Source: Bifidobacterium aquikefiri
Lineage (GTDB): Bacteria; Actinomycetota; Actinomycetes; Actinomycetales; Bifidobacteriaceae
DNA length: 64,000 bases
Reading direction: 5' to 3'
Assembly (NCBI RefSeq): GCF_002259795.1
Contig: NZ_MWXA01000004.1
Location: 62,001-126,000, forward strand
Shown here one piece after another: positions 11,135-21,185 of this stretch. Position numbers and translations under genes: made by a program. The notes beneath the pieces were generated by a model that worked only from the letters and a program-made list of their open reading frames with translations, was not told where the DNA came from and made no database searches. Positions within the stretch are counted from its first letter, which is position 1; every line of letters begins with the position of its first letter.

Positions 11135-11164
11135 TGCGAGAGTGCGCATTTCACAACTCTCGCA
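11135..11164 (-). other. Hairpin in the rpoB-rpoC intergenic spacer
   Basis: A perfect 9-bp stem (tgcgagagt / actctcgca) with a 12-nt loop lies in the 148-bp spacer between the rpoB stop and the rpoC start. Its role is unknown. A partial terminator, an RNA-processing site or a transcript-stabilising stem would all fit the position. Confidence 0.45.
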
Positions 11165-11222
11165 ATCATACTTCCGATCCTCGTGACTTCACGTACAAAG
11201 TCATCTCGAACCGGCTCAATGC

Positions 11223-14200
11223 TCAGCGATATTGCGGTTCTGCGTCGTCGTGTGAAACTGGCGAGGAAGCATCTGGTCGCGCACCGATATTGAATCCGAG
11301 ATCATCCAAAGCCGATGATGGATCATCGTCCTCGTCCTTCATATCAATGGCAACACCGTCTGCATTCAAGACCTCAACGTTCAATGACAAGGACTGCATT
11401 TCCTTGAGCAGCACCTTGAACGACTCAGGTATGCCTGCAGGAGGAAGATTGTCACCTTTCACGATGGCGCCATACACGCGGACACGACCGTCAACATCAT
11501 CGGACTTGGTGGTCATCATTTCGTGCAGCGTATAAGCGGCACCGTAGGCTTCAAGAGCCCAGACTTCCATTTCTCCGAAACGCTGTCCACCGAACTGAGC
11601 CTTACCACCCAGTGGCTGCTGGGTAATCATGGAGTAAGGGCCAGTTGAACGAGCGTGAATCTTGTCGTCAACGAGGTGGTGGAGCTTCAACATGTACATG
11701 TAACCGACAGAAATTGGCTTGGTGAAAGGCTCACCGGTGCGGCCATCATACAGAACGGCCTTGCCATGGTCTCCAACCAGCTTGTTTCCATCGCGGTCGG
11801 GCAATGTGGTCTTGAGCAAGCCGTTCAATGCATCCTGCTGAACACCATCGAATACTGGCGTTGCAACTGGTGTATCTGGATCTGCCTTCTCTGCGCCGGC
11901 AGGGATGTGTTTCTTCCATTCGGCCTCAAGATCTGGATCGATGTTGATGTCCCAGCCGGAGTGAGCAATCCATCCAAGGTGGAGCTCAAGTACCTGACCA
12001 AGGTTCATTCGACTTGGCACACCAAGCGGGTTCAACATGATGTCGATGGGAGTTCCATCTGGAAGGAACGGCATGTCTTCCTCGGGAAGAATGCGGGAGA
12101 TAACACCCTTGTTGCCGTGGCGACCGGAAAGCTTGTCACCTTGGGTAATCTTGCGGTGTTGCGCGATGTAGACGCGAATCATCTGGTTCACACCGTTGGG
12201 CAGCTCGTCGCCATCCTCCTCGGCATCCTCGCGTGTGATCTCCTTGACGGAGATAACCGTTCCGGTCTCACCGTGAGGAACCTTGAGCGAAGTGTCGCGA
12301 ACCTCGCGGCTCTTCTCGCCGAAGATTGCGCGAAGCAAGCGTTCCTCCGGGGTCAACTCGGTCTCGCCCTTTGGCGTGACCTTGCCGACCAGGATGTCTC
12401 CGGCTTCGACCTCGGCACCGATACGGATGATGCCGCGCTCGTCGAGGTTCGAAATTGCGTCTTCACCAACGTTTGGAAGATCACGAGTGATCTCTTCGGA
12501 ACCGAGCTTGGTCTCACGAGCATCGATTTCGTATTCCTCGATATGGATCGAACTCAAGGTGTCGTCCTGAACAAGGCGCTGGGAAATGATCACGGCATCC
12601 TCGTAGTTGTAACCATTCCAAGGCATGAAGGCAACAAGGACGTTCTTGCCGAGTGCCATCTCGCCGCCCTGCGTTGCAGGGCCATCGGCCAGAACCGAAC
12701 CCTCTTCAACGCGTTCGCCATCCTTGATGACGGGAACCTGGTTGTAGCAGGTGGTCTGGTTGGAACGCTGGAACTTTGAGAGCTTGTAGCTTGACTGCGA
12801 GCCATCGTCGTTCAGCACACGAATGATATCTGCGGAAACGTAGGTGACCACACCATCCTTCTCAGCGAGAATGACATCGCCGGAGTCAACGGCCGAGCGC
12901 CATTCCGAACCGGTTCCGACCAGCGGACGCTCGGACTTGATCAACGGCACAGCCTGACGCTGCATGTTGGTACCCATGAGTGCTCGGTGGCCCTCGTCAT
13001 GTTCCAGGAATGGAATGAGAGAAGCACCGACAGACACCATCTGGCGTGGGGAAACATCCATGTAGTCGACTTGCTCGACGGGAACATCTTCCGCTTCACC
13101 TTCTGCATCTCGCACAAGAGCCGTCTTCTCAACCAGGTGGCCATCCTTGCCGATGACCTGATTGGCCTGCGCGATGACATGCTCGGCTTCCTGATCTGCT
13201 GTCATGTAGACAACGTCGTCAGTAACGAGACCATCTTCAACCTTGCGGTACGGAGTCTCGATGAAACCGAATGGGTTGATGCGACCGAAGGTTGCCAGAG
13301 AACCGATAAGACCGATGTTTGGACCTTCTGGGGATTCGATTGGGCACATGCGGCCAAAGTGGCTGGGATGCACGTCTCGAACTTCCATGGATGCTCGATC
13401 TCTGGAAAGACCTCCAGGACCCAGGGCGGAGAGACGACGCTTGTTCGTGACTCCTGCGAGTGGGTTGTTCTGATCCATGAACTGTGAGAGCTGCGAAGTT
13501 CCGAAGAACTCCTTGATGGTTGCATTCACCGGGCGAATGTTGATCAGGGACTGAGGTGTGATTGCCTCGGCATCCTGAGTGGTCATACGCTCGCGGACAA
13601 CGCGCTCCATGCGGCTCAGACCGGTGCGCAACTGGTTTTGAATCAGCTCGCCGACCTGACGGATACGACGATTGCCGAAGTGATCGATATCGTCAACGTC
13701 AACGCGAAGGTCGACGTCTTCACCATCGCGCTTGCCCTTGAAGGTCTGGTCTCCTGCATGCAGGGTTACCAGATACTTGATAGTGGCGATGATGTCTTCA
13801 CGCTGGAGGCTGCGGTCGTTGAAGTCAGCTTCGAGCCCAAGCTTGCGGTTGATCTTGTAGCGGCCAACACGGGCAAGGTCATAGCGCTTGTTGTTGAAGT
13901 AGAAGGACTCGAGCAGGTTGCGTCCTGCTTCAGGAGTTGCGGTGTCGGAAGGACGAATCTTGCGATACAGATCGGTCAAAGCCGTATTCTGGTCGTTGAT
14001 CGGCTCCTTCTCGAGAGCATCGAGCACCAGAGGATAGCCTTCAAAAGCCTTGCGAATCTCTTCCTTGGTCATGCCGATTGCCTCAAGGAAGACGATGGCC
14101 GACTGCTTGCGCTTGCGATCTACACGAACGCCAAGCACATCACGCTTGTCGATCTCGAACTCAAGCCATGCGCCACGGCTAGGAATGATCTTTGCGCCAT

Positions 14201-14789
14201 AGACTTCCTTGTCGGAAGTACGGTCGCGGTTGCGGTCGAAGTACACACCTGGAGAACGCACCAGCTGGGAGACGATGACACGCTCGGTGCCGCCGATGAT
14301 GAATGTTCCGTGAGGGGTCTGCAATGGGAAGTCTCCCATGAAGAGGGTCTGTGACTTGATCTCGCCGGTGTCACCGTTCTCGAACTCTGCGTTGACGTAG
14401 AGCGGCGCAGAATAGGTATAATCCTTCTCCTTGCACTCCTGCACGGTGTGGCGTGGTTCTTCGAAGTATGGGTCCGAGAACGTCAGACTCATGGTCTGTG
14501 CAAAGTTCTCGATAGGAGAAATCTCCTGGAAGACTTCGTCAAGACCGGAGACATGGGCCACGTTATGTGTTCCGTTCGCCTCGTCCTCTTCGGCCTTGGC
14601 CTGCCACCGCTCGTTGCCGACCAGCCAATCGAAGCTGTCGGTTTGAACGCCCAGAAGATATGGAACGTCGATGGGTTCACGGATCGATCCGAAATTCACA
14701 CGATTTGGAGCCTTGTGTAGTGTAATGTCGGCTTCATCGTTGCGTGCGTATGTTGTAGTGGTACTCGTTGCAGCTTTATTGGCAGCCAA
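11223..14789 (-). CDS. rpoB: DNA-directed RNA polymerase subunit beta
   Basis: The 1188-residue beta subunit is complete. The rifampicin-binding region reads [19 protein letters not shown], then [14 protein letters not shown]. It is conserved except for Asn449 where Escherichia coli has His526. Other landmarks are the [20 protein letters not shown] block, a [12 protein letters not shown]-like segment (read as [16 protein letters not shown]), and the C-terminal [20 protein letters not shown] and [22 protein letters not shown] blocks. The start is a TTG at 14789 with AAGGAAAG about eight bases upstream. The first 20 residues are Ala/Thr-rich and not part of the conserved fold. It is the first gene of the rpoBC operon. 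Confidence 0.98.
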   Translation of the reverse strand: MAANKAATSTTTTYARNDEADITLHKAPNRVNFGSIREPIDVPYLLGVQTDSFDWLVGNERWQAKAEEDEANGTHNVAHVSGLDEVFQEISPIENFAQTMSLTFSDPYFEEPRHTVQECKEKDYTYSAPLYVNAEFENGDTGEIKSQTLFMGDFPLQTPHGTFIIGGTERVIVSQLVRSPGVYFDRNRDRTSDKEVYGAKIIPSRGAWLEFEIDKRDVLGVRVDRKRKQSAIVFLEAIGMTKEEIRKAFEGYPLVLDALEKEPINDQNTALTDLYRKIRPSDTATPEAGRNLLESFYFNNKRYDLARVGRYKINRKLGLEADFNDRSLQREDIIATIKYLVTLHAGDQTFKGKRDGEDVDLRVDVDDIDHFGNRRIRQVGELIQNQLRTGLSRMERVVRERMTTQDAEAITPQSLINIRPVNATIKEFFGTSQLSQFMDQNNPLAGVTNKRRLSALGPGGLSRDRASMEVRDVHPSHFGRMCPIESPEGPNIGLIGSLATFGRINPFGFIETPYRKVEDGLVTDDVVYMTADQEAEHVIAQANQVIGKDGHLVEKTALVRDAEGEAEDVPVEQVDYMDVSPRQMVSVGASLIPFLEHDEGHRALMGTNMQRQAVPLIKSERPLVGTGSEWRSAVDSGDVILAEKDGVVTYVSADIIRVLNDDGSQSSYKLSKFQRSNQTTCYNQVPVIKDGERVEEGSVLADGPATQGGEMALGKNVLVAFMPWNGYNYEDAVIISQRLVQDDTLSSIHIEEYEIDARETKLGSEEITRDLPNVGEDAISNLDERGIIRIGAEVEAGDILVGKVTPKGETELTPEERLLRAIFGEKSREVRDTSLKVPHGETGTVISVKEITREDAEEDGDELPNGVNQMIRVYIAQHRKITQGDKLSGRHGNKGVISRILPEEDMPFLPDGTPIDIMLNPLGVPSRMNLGQVLELHLGWIAHSGWDINIDPDLEAEWKKHIPAGAEKADPDTPVATPVFDGVQQDALNGLLKTTLPDRDGNKLVGDHGKAVLYDGRTGEPFTKPISVGYMYMLKLHHLVDDKIHARSTGPYSMITQQPLGGKAQFGGQRFGEMEVWALEAYGAAYTLHEMMTTKSDDVDGRVRVYGAIVKGDNLPPAGIPESFKVLLKEMQSLSLNVEVLNADGVAIDMKDEDDDPSSALDDLGFNIGARPDASSPVSHDDAEPQYR

Positions 14790-14950
14790 AATGGACTTTC
14801 CTTATCGCTCGCTGTATTCCGATGGTTCATTATTCATGAGGATACGAGACGCTGAAAAGCACAAAGACCAAGGAAAAATGGTATTCATGTTTGCGGGCGC
14901 TTCCCCAATGAGGCATGCCCGCTATATGACACACTCCATACTGCTGCAAA

Positions 14951-14979
14951 ACATTACCACAGTCGCACAGTTATGGCAA
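14951..14979 (-). promoter_or_regulatory. Candidate rpoB promoter
   Basis: On the minus strand, TTGCCA (14974-14979) and TAATGT (14951-14956) are separated by 17 bp, a good sigma-70-type spacing. It would leave a leader of about 150 nt before the rpoB TTG. That leader contains a possible hairpin with a 6-bp gcgggc/gcccgc stem at 14893-14922. The assignment is from sequence pattern only. Confidence 0.5.
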
Positions 14980-15080
14980 GAGTCACAAGATACAACACGG
15001 TACATCCTTTACAACGCTGAGTATCTCCACGGCAGGATCACCAGCAGGATCAACGGAGTTTGATTATCTCTACACACTGC

Positions 15081-16991
15081 TCATGTTCTGCCGTTGCTGC
15101 TGGAACGAAAATGGGGCAGCAGCCGAGCGGAGTTGAGAATAAACCCGGATTCACTGCCAACGTGGACGAGCGCGGCAACAAGCGGGGTAAGAATGCCGAA
15201 TGCGGCAAGAACCATGCCAATCACATCAACAACGATGGTGCCCACAAAATTGAATGCAACCACTCGTCTACCTTGTCTGGCGATAGTAATCATGCGTGCA
15301 ACATCATGCAAGCGAGAAGAGACAAGCACCACATCAGCAGATTCCTGAGCAATGTCGGTTCCAGAGCCCATGGCGATGCCGACGTTGGCACGAGTCAGTG
15401 CAGGTGCATCGTTGACGCCATCCCCCACCATTGCGACAATCCTGCCCTGCGAGCGCAATTCGTTGATAATCTCAAGCTTGTGCTCAGGCTTCAAATCAGA
15501 ACGATACGAATCGATGCCAGTTTCTGCCGTCACATATTCAGCCACCTCTTTGCGGTCACCGGTCAGCATTACAGTGCGCATGCCCATCGCCTTCAATGCG
15601 GCAATGCCCGATGGTGCAGATGGGCGAACGCGGTCTTCAATTTCGATCGCCCCGATGCAGCGATGATTGCACATAACATAGCTCATGGTGGAAACCGGCG
15701 AAGCCTTGACACTTGCGATCTTGCTGAATTCAGATTCCGGCACCACCTCTCGGTTACCGACAGTGATGGCATTGCCCTCCACCTCGCAGGTGATTCCAAA
15801 TCCGGGCGTGTAATTGAATTTTCGAGTAGCAAGAATTTCGAGATTTCTTTTCATCGCCGACTGTACTATAGCCTTGCCAAGCACATGTTCAGAATTTGAC
15901 TCCGCACTTGCCGCGAGTGTCAGCAACTCGTCTGCCTCAACTCCAGAAATCGGATGCATGTCAACAACAACAGGCTTTCCCAGAGTGACCGTGCCCGTTT
16001 TATCAAAAATCACGGTATCAACAGAAGACAATGTCTCCATATGCGTGCCGTCTTTGACAAAAGCTCCTGACCGGGCAGCTCGCGCGATGCAGGCAAGCAT
16101 GGCAAGCGGCGTTCCCGCTGCAATGCCGCAAGCTCCGGCAACGATGATGACATCGATGGCGCTGGTCGCGTTGCGGGTAATAATTGCAGTGATGATTGCC
16201 CCCACCACTGCAACGCTCACCAATGCCGTAGCCATACGGTCTGCCAGTTTTTGCACCGGTGCCTGGGAATTCTGCGATTCTTTGACGGTTTCTATGATTT
16301 TCCCGTATGAGGAATCTACGCCAACTCCGGTAGCCTTGATATCAAGCAATCCCTGCTGATTTACGGACCCTGCAAACACAGTGCTTCCTTCGTGCGTCTG
16401 CACTAACGCCGATTCACCCGTGATGCGTGATTGGTCGAGCTCGGAGGAACCTGCAACCACGGTACCATCGACCGGCACGCGTCCACCGGGAAAAATGCGC
16501 ACAACCATATTGCGAGTTACCTGTGCGAGTGCAATCGTGCTGAGCTGATCGTCGTTGCCCACCACCGATACCGTCTGTGGCAGAAAAGCCATTAACTCCT
16601 GCAGCGCACTACGGCCGGAATCCATGCAAAGATCCTCGAGAATTTCGGCGGCCAATACGAATACGGTGATGATCAGCGAGGTGACCCACTGCCCGATGGC
16701 CGCTGCGGCTGCAATCGCTATGAGCATCGAAAGATCCATGCTCATGTGATGCGCCCGAATGTCATGCCAGGACTCGATGATGATCGGCCAGCAGCCGTAG
16801 GTCAGCCCGGCAAAGGTAATGATTCCAATTGCCCACACAGCTTGCGGCACAATGAGTCCCAGAGCGAAAACCACGATTGCGATTGCAGCTGTCACCACCG
16901 CTCGTATCACCATGAATGTGTCGATACGACGCAAGATTCCAAGAGATACTGCGGGCTTTTCACTCTCTGTTTCCAACGTTTCAATGGTCAT
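15081..16991 (-). CDS. P1B-like heavy-metal-translocating P-type ATPase with atypical metal-site motif
   Basis: The 636-residue membrane ATPase has the actuator motif TGES (residues 191-194), phosphorylation site DKTGT (D330), MLTGD, and GDGVNDAPAL near the end, so the ATPase cycle looks intact. There is no N-terminal HMA metal-binding domain. Two hallmarks of P1B pumps are altered. The membrane CPC-type motif is replaced by AGACGIAAGTP (single Cys288). The HP dipeptide of the nucleotide domain reads SEHVLG (His368-Val369). The C-terminal part resembles the P1B ending (ILNSARLL). The cargo is therefore unclear. The ATG at 16991 has GGAG about six bases upstream. It lies upstream of, and in the same direction as, rpoB but has its own 290-bp gap to it. 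Confidence 0.85.
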   Translation of the reverse strand: MTIETLETESEKPAVSLGILRRIDTFMVIRAVVTAAIAIVVFALGLIVPQAVWAIGIITFAGLTYGCWPIIIESWHDIRAHHMSMDLSMLIAIAAAAAIGQWVTSLIITVFVLAAEILEDLCMDSGRSALQELMAFLPQTVSVVGNDDQLSTIALAQVTRNMVVRIFPGGRVPVDGTVVAGSSELDQSRITGESALVQTHEGSTVFAGSVNQQGLLDIKATGVGVDSSYGKIIETVKESQNSQAPVQKLADRMATALVSVAVVGAIITAIITRNATSAIDVIIVAGACGIAAGTPLAMLACIARAARSGAFVKDGTHMETLSSVDTVIFDKTGTVTLGKPVVVDMHPISGVEADELLTLAASAESNSEHVLGKAIVQSAMKRNLEILATRKFNYTPGFGITCEVEGNAITVGNREVVPESEFSKIASVKASPVSTMSYVMCNHRCIGAIEIEDRVRPSAPSGIAALKAMGMRTVMLTGDRKEVAEYVTAETGIDSYRSDLKPEHKLEIINELRSQGRIVAMVGDGVNDAPALTRANVGIAMGSGTDIAQESADVVLVSSRLHDVARMITIARQGRRVVAFNFVGTIVVDVIGMVLAAFGILTPLVAALVHVGSESGFILNSARLLPHFRSSSNGRT

Positions 16992-17096
16992 CTCAGGCTC
17001 CGACCGCTCGTCTCAACAATATATGCATCTTGACCATAGCGACTTTTCTGCAGGGGTGGAATGGAAGATTGCTCAGCAGCTCGAGGCTGGGCATGG

Positions 17097-17711
17097 CTAC
17101 TGAACGGCAATGGTGACTTGATTGGAGGTTAGTTTGGAGTCGTCTTTCATCGAAAGCTGTGCCTGATATGTTCCAGCGTTGACTTTAAGAAGATTCGAAT
17201 CAGACTGACATGCCGATCCAGTTGCGTTGGTGTTCCAAGCTATGCTTTGAATGTCGGAATCCGAATTTGAAAGCAGTAGCATTCGTGTCGATACAGGGCA
17301 AACATCGGACTTCCAGATGGTCTGGCTGCCCGAGCTTATCGTGAGCACTCGAGACGCGTTCGATGCGTTGATGAGGCAATTATCCGAACCACTGTGGGCA
17401 ATCGTAGCGGTGAAATGCACTGTTCCGCCAACGCCAACCGTTGTTGGCGTGGCCTTCAGTTCCAATGAAATGTCTTCCGCCGAGCAATCCGAAACCCCGC
17501 TGACCTGACGCGGTGAGGGAGCTGCCTGACGACTGATTGCGTTGATGTCTCCCCTGTGAATCCAACGATTGATGCCTTCAACACCTTGTGCAATTCCCCA
17601 TATGATGCCGAAAACTGCACTAAGGAATGCAATAAGCACGATGACTGCGACAATACGGCGGACAAGAAACACACGCCGTTGCCGCTTGCTTATTACACGT
17701 CTTCTTTTCAA
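17097..17711 (-). CDS. Membrane-anchored protein of unknown function with an extracytoplasmic beta-sandwich-like domain
   Basis: I do not recognise this 204-residue protein. It has a very basic N-terminus (MKRRR, KRQRR), one membrane segment at about residues 18-42, and an exterior part with Thr/Ser/Val-rich strands and four Cys. The region around residues 85-115 (TVGVGGTVHFTATIAHSG) resembles an Ig-like or DUF-type beta sandwich. The type II topology (cytoplasmic N-terminus) is inferred from the positive charges. The TTG start overlaps the stop of the upstream methyltransferase gene as TTGA, with AAGG very close upstream, so translation is probably coupled to that gene. It ends with a TAG. 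Confidence 0.6.
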   Translation of the reverse strand: MKRRRVISKRQRRVFLVRRIVAVIVLIAFLSAVFGIIWGIAQGVEGINRWIHRGDINAISRQAAPSPRQVSGVSDCSAEDISLELKATPTTVGVGGTVHFTATIAHSGSDNCLINASNASRVLTISSGSQTIWKSDVCPVSTRMLLLSNSDSDIQSIAWNTNATGSACQSDSNLLKVNAGTYQAQLSMKDDSKLTSNQVTIAVQ

Positions 17712-18406
17712 TCCTTGTCACCGCCCTTGAAGCCCAGTTGTCTCCACGCTTCGTAGACCGCTATCGAAGCACAGTTCGTCAGATTCAGACTACGCAAGGA
17801 TGGGCGCATCGGCAATCTCACCTGTTCGGCAACATCCGGGCCGGTCATGATATCCATTGGGTCGGGAATGTTTCCCGGCTCTGGACCGAACATCAAAATG
17901 TCAGTGGGACGGTACTGCACATCGGTATAAAGCTTGGTCGCGTTGGCCGTAAATGCGATGATGCGAGAATTCGGCATAGCCTTGACGAGGCTTTCAAAAT
18001 TCGGATGCAGTACCACATGTGCCATGTCATGATAATCAAGACCAGCTCTGCGAAGCTTGGTATCTTGAAGATTGAAACCAAGAGGTTCGACCAGATGCAG
18101 GATTGTGCCGGTCACTGCACACAGACGAATGGCCGATCCCGTATTGCCTGGAATTCTTGGAGAATAGAAGCACAGGTGCGGAGTGACCGTTACTTGTTTG
18201 CTGGCATCTTCGGCCTTCATCATGGCATCAACCACACTGATTGGATTGCCATGGGCATCTGTCACCAGTTCGTCAGGCCCATAGTTCGACTTCCTATAGC
18301 CATATTCATACATGGTTTCCACCGATGAGTCCGGTTGTTCTGCCTGTGTGTTCAAAGTTTGCCCTTCCGCTGTCATAAACGCCACCATAACACCGCCGTT
18401 TGGCAT
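17708..18406 (-). CDS. trmL: tRNA (cytidine/uridine-2'-O-)-methyltransferase, SpoU/TrmL family
   Basis: The SPOUT core starts at HLCFYSPRIPGNTGSAIRLC and continues with HLVEPLGFNL, a DYHDMAHV segment, the cofactor-knot region DILMFGPEPGNIPD and the C-terminal LPMRPSLRSLNLTNCASIAVYEA, which are TrmL signatures. TrmL methylates the wobble ribose (position 34) of leucine tRNAs. The reading frame stays open upstream to 18874, but that extension crosses a 123-bp inverted repeat and is unlikely to be translated as one protein. I chose the ATG at 18406 (232 residues); ATGs at 18388 and 18376 are also possible. The extra 65 or so N-terminal residues before the SPOUT core are poorly conserved and of unknown role. 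Confidence 0.85.
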   Translation of the reverse strand: MPNGGVMVAFMTAEGQTLNTQAEQPDSSVETMYEYGYRKSNYGPDELVTDAHGNPISVVDAMMKAEDASKQVTVTPHLCFYSPRIPGNTGSAIRLCAVTGTILHLVEPLGFNLQDTKLRRAGLDYHDMAHVVLHPNFESLVKAMPNSRIIAFTANATKLYTDVQYRPTDILMFGPEPGNIPDPMDIMTGPDVAEQVRLPMRPSLRSLNLTNCASIAVYEAWRQLGFKGGDKD

Positions 18407-18426
18407 CAGCACAAGGCCATCCTGAC

Positions 18427-18549
18427 CGAGATTCCCGAGTTTTGTGGCAATTGCGAAGTAACAATCATTGAAACCTCTTGTTTGCATACGCCATTTCAAC
18501 GATTCTGAGTGTTTATACTTCGCAATTGCCACAAAACTCGGGAATCTCG
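18427..18549. repeat. MITE-like inverted-repeat element, copy 1
   Basis: A perfect 34-bp inverted repeat (18427-18460 and 18516-18549) flanks a 55-bp centre. The arms contain the core cgagttttgtggcaat shared with copies at 33088-33192 and 42996-43101. It lies in the 318-bp divergent gap between trmL and mutY (18407-18724), so it could affect the promoters of both. There is no coding capacity. Confidence 0.85.
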
Positions 18550-18724
18550 CTGCCAGTCGATTATCCAGATCGGTTCCTGGGAACTGTTGAATGAAATTGT
18601 TTGCTTTTGTTAGATTTTTTGATAAGAATGAAGCCAATAGATGCAAAGGCCGGCACAATGCGATGAATGCCCGGCAATATGGCATGATGACATATGGTGA
18701 TGCGTGAAAAGGGGAAGTGTGTAC

Positions 18725-19633
18725 ATGGCTGATTTGCCTCTGGATTCGCCGCAGATAGTTGAGTTGAAAAGCAGACTCTTCCCTTGGTGGGATAGCAATG
18801 CTAGAGATTTGCCTTGGCGCTTCGGGAAAACAACTCCTTGGGGTATTCTCGTGTCTGAAGTGATGAGTCAGCAAACCCAGATGAGCAGAGTCGCTCCGTA
18901 TTGGACCACTTGGATGAATGTATGGCCGGATGCACGCGCACTCGCGAAGGCATCAACTGCCGAGGTCATCACCGCATGGGGCCACCTTGGATATCCGCGT
19001 CGAGCCCTGCGGCTGCAGGAATGCGCTCGCGTCGTGGCTGAAAAATACAACAATCGGCTGCCACAACGCTATGAGGAATTGATTGCTCTTCCAGGAGTTG
19101 GCGACTATACGGCGAGTGCAGTACTCTCCTTCGCTTTCAACGCTCGAATTGCCGTGATTGACACGAATATTCGTCGAGTACTCTCCCGTGCTGCACTGGG
19201 TGTCGAATCCTTGGGCGGTGCCGCAACCGTTGCCGAGCGAAACCTTGCCAATGACTTGCTCCCGCGTGATTCCAAGGAAAGCAATATATGGAATCAAGCC
19301 ACCATGGAACTCGGCGCAATGGTGTGTACGGCAAAGAATCCACAATGTGAGATTTGTCCACTATGCGAAAAATGCAATTTCGTTGCCGCAGGAAAACCTG
19401 GACTCGCAGAAGGACGGACTCGTCCCCGGCAGCATTTCAAGGGAACAAACCGTCAGGTCAGAGGTCTCATACTTCACGCATTGCGCAGCAAGACAGATGC
19501 GGAGCCCTTGTGTTATCGCGAACTCGTCAAACTGTGGCCGAAAAGCGCGCAGCTTGATGAATGTCTGATGTCGCTTGACGATGACGGTCTTATCGAACTC
19601 TTGCCTGACAAGGCGATTCGATTCCCGAAATAA
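18725..19633 (+). CDS. mutY: A/G-specific adenine DNA glycosylase
   Basis: MutY removes adenine mispaired with 8-oxoguanine. The 302-residue protein shows the catalytic region SEVMSQQTQ, the helix-hairpin-helix LPGVGDYTASAVLSFAF, the catalytic Asp in VIDTNIRRVLSR, and a 4Fe-4S cluster motif with C-X6-C-X2-C-X5-C spacing (CTAKNPQCEICPLCEKC). The C-terminal NUDIX-like 8-oxoG recognition domain is much reduced: only about 75 residues follow the cluster. The ATG at 18725 has AAGGGGAAG seven bases upstream and is preferred to the in-frame start at 18704. It is convergent with the next gene. Confidence 0.95.
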   Translation: MADLPLDSPQIVELKSRLFPWWDSNARDLPWRFGKTTPWGILVSEVMSQQTQMSRVAPYWTTWMNVWPDARALAKASTAEVITAWGHLGYPRRALRLQECARVVAEKYNNRLPQRYEELIALPGVGDYTASAVLSFAFNARIAVIDTNIRRVLSRAALGVESLGGAATVAERNLANDLLPRDSKESNIWNQATMELGAMVCTAKNPQCEICPLCEKCNFVAAGKPGLAEGRTRPRQHFKGTNRQVRGLILHALRSKTDAEPLCYRELVKLWPKSAQLDECLMSLDDDGLIELLPDKAIRFPK

Positions 19634-19681
19634 CATGGCGCACCAAGATGATTGGAAAACGGCACAGCCCTCGAGGGGCAA

Positions 19682-21046
19682 TCAGTTCTTGAAGCTGTGG
19701 ATCGGCGCGGGAATCCTTCCGCCGCGAGCCACAAATTCCTCGCAGCTATGCTGATTGACAGGCATGATCGGCGCACGGCCAAGCAGCCCCCCAAATTCAG
19801 CCATCTCTCCAACGCCTTTGCCAATCACCGGAATGACGCGAACCGCCGTGGTCTTCTGGTTGATCATACCGATTGCAGCCTCGTCGGCGATGATGCCGGA
19901 GATCGTTGCCGGTGTCGTCTCGCCAGGAATCGCGATCATATCAAGTCCGACGCTGCATACGCAGGTCATCGCCTCAAGTTTCTCGATCGTGAGGCAACCC
20001 GACTGCGCGGCATCTATCATATTCTTGTCTTCAGAAACGGGAATGAATGCACCGGAAAGACCACCAACATAGCTCGAAGCCATGATGCCGCCCTTCTTTA
20101 CCTGATCGTTCAACATCGCGAGAGCTGCGGTGGTGCCAGGTCCGCCGACCTGTTCGAGACCGATTTTCTCGAGTATCTCTCCAACGGAATCACCGACCGC
20201 TGGAGTCGGAGCGAGAGAGAGATCGATGATGCCGAAGGGCACGTTCAATCTACGGCTCGCCTCTTGCGCTACCAATTGGCCAACGCGGGTGATCTTGAAC
20301 GCCGTGCGCTTGATGGTCTCACAGAGGAATTCAAAGTCCTTGCCGCGAGCGCTGTCGAGTGCCTTGCTGACAACACCTGGACCTGAAACACCAACATTGA
20401 TGACTGCATCGCCTTCCGTCACACCGTGGAACGCTCCTGCCATGAACGGATTATCGTCAGGTGCGTTACAGAAGATGACGAGCTTGCTGTTGCCTGAACT
20501 ATCGGTATCGGCGGTGGCCTCGGAAACCTGCCTGACGATGCGGCCCATCAGAGCCACAGCATTCATGTCGATTCCGGTCTTGGTGGATCCCACATTGACG
20601 CTTGCACAGACTCGCTCGGTCTCGGCCAACGCCTGCGGCAGCGATTCGATAAGCATGCGTTCCGCCGGTGTCATCGACTTGCTGACCAGAGCGGAGAATC
20701 CTCCCAAGAAGTTCACGCCCACTCTGTGCGCCACATCGTCGAGTGTGTGCGCAATCTGGACAAAATCCTCAGGCTTTTTGCATGCGCTTGCAGCAACCAG
20801 TGAAATGGGTGTGATCGAGATTCGCTTATTGACGATGGGAATGCCAAACTCACGTTCAATCTGCTTGCCTGTGGCAACAAGATCCTTGGCGTGATTGTAA
20901 ATCTTGCCATAGATTCGCTCGCACAATGCATCCAGATCATCCGTCGCACAATCGAGCAGACTTATTCCCATGGTTATCGTGCGGACATCGAGCTTCTCCT
21001 GCTCGATCATCTGGTTCGTTTCGTGAACTTCCATGATGTTCAACAT
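19682..21046 (-). CDS. PFL-like UPF0210 family protein
   Basis: The 454-residue protein matches the UPF0210 (DUF711) family in length and motifs, for example [13 protein letters not shown]-like near residue 20 (read as [13 protein letters not shown]), [29 protein letters not shown] and [15 protein letters not shown]. The fold is related to pyruvate formate-lyase, but no biochemical function is established. There is no C-terminal glycyl-radical motif of the PFL type. GAGGAG lies seven bases before the ATG at 21046. The neighbour 140 bp upstream encodes a small ACT-domain protein; this pairing is conserved across many bacteria and suggests the ACT protein senses a ligand for this enzyme. Confidence 0.9.
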   Translation of the reverse strand: MLNIMEVHETNQMIEQEKLDVRTITMGISLLDCATDDLDALCERIYGKIYNHAKDLVATGKQIEREFGIPIVNKRISITPISLVAASACKKPEDFVQIAHTLDDVAHRVGVNFLGGFSALVSKSMTPAERMLIESLPQALAETERVCASVNVGSTKTGIDMNAVALMGRIVRQVSEATADTDSSGNSKLVIFCNAPDDNPFMAGAFHGVTEGDAVINVGVSGPGVVSKALDSARGKDFEFLCETIKRTAFKITRVGQLVAQEASRRLNVPFGIIDLSLAPTPAVGDSVGEILEKIGLEQVGGPGTTAALAMLNDQVKKGGIMASSYVGGLSGAFIPVSEDKNMIDAAQSGCLTIEKLEAMTCVCSVGLDMIAIPGETTPATISGIIADEAAIGMINQKTTAVRVIPVIGKGVGEMAEFGGLLGRAPIMPVNQHSCEEFVARGGRIPAPIHSFKN

Positions 21047-21185
21047 GTGCTGCTCCTCAATACTGCAACGTGTGTACTGCGTGGGGTGGGGTTTTGTCGG
21101 CTGTGGTGGCGTTGAGCGGTCTCAACGTCGTGCAGGCGAGACAATCTTCTGAAAGAACGTGAATTCACCATTCATCGAAGAAACT

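Noticed and set aside
11655-12779. Plus-strand 374-codon frame antisense to rpoB
   Set aside because: It is a shadow of the highly conserved rpoB coding sequence, with no RBS or known domain.
17708-18874. 388-residue version of the TrmL-like protein
   Set aside because: The upstream part is the translation of a 123-bp inverted-repeat element and of the mutY region in antisense; the conserved domain needs only the shorter form.
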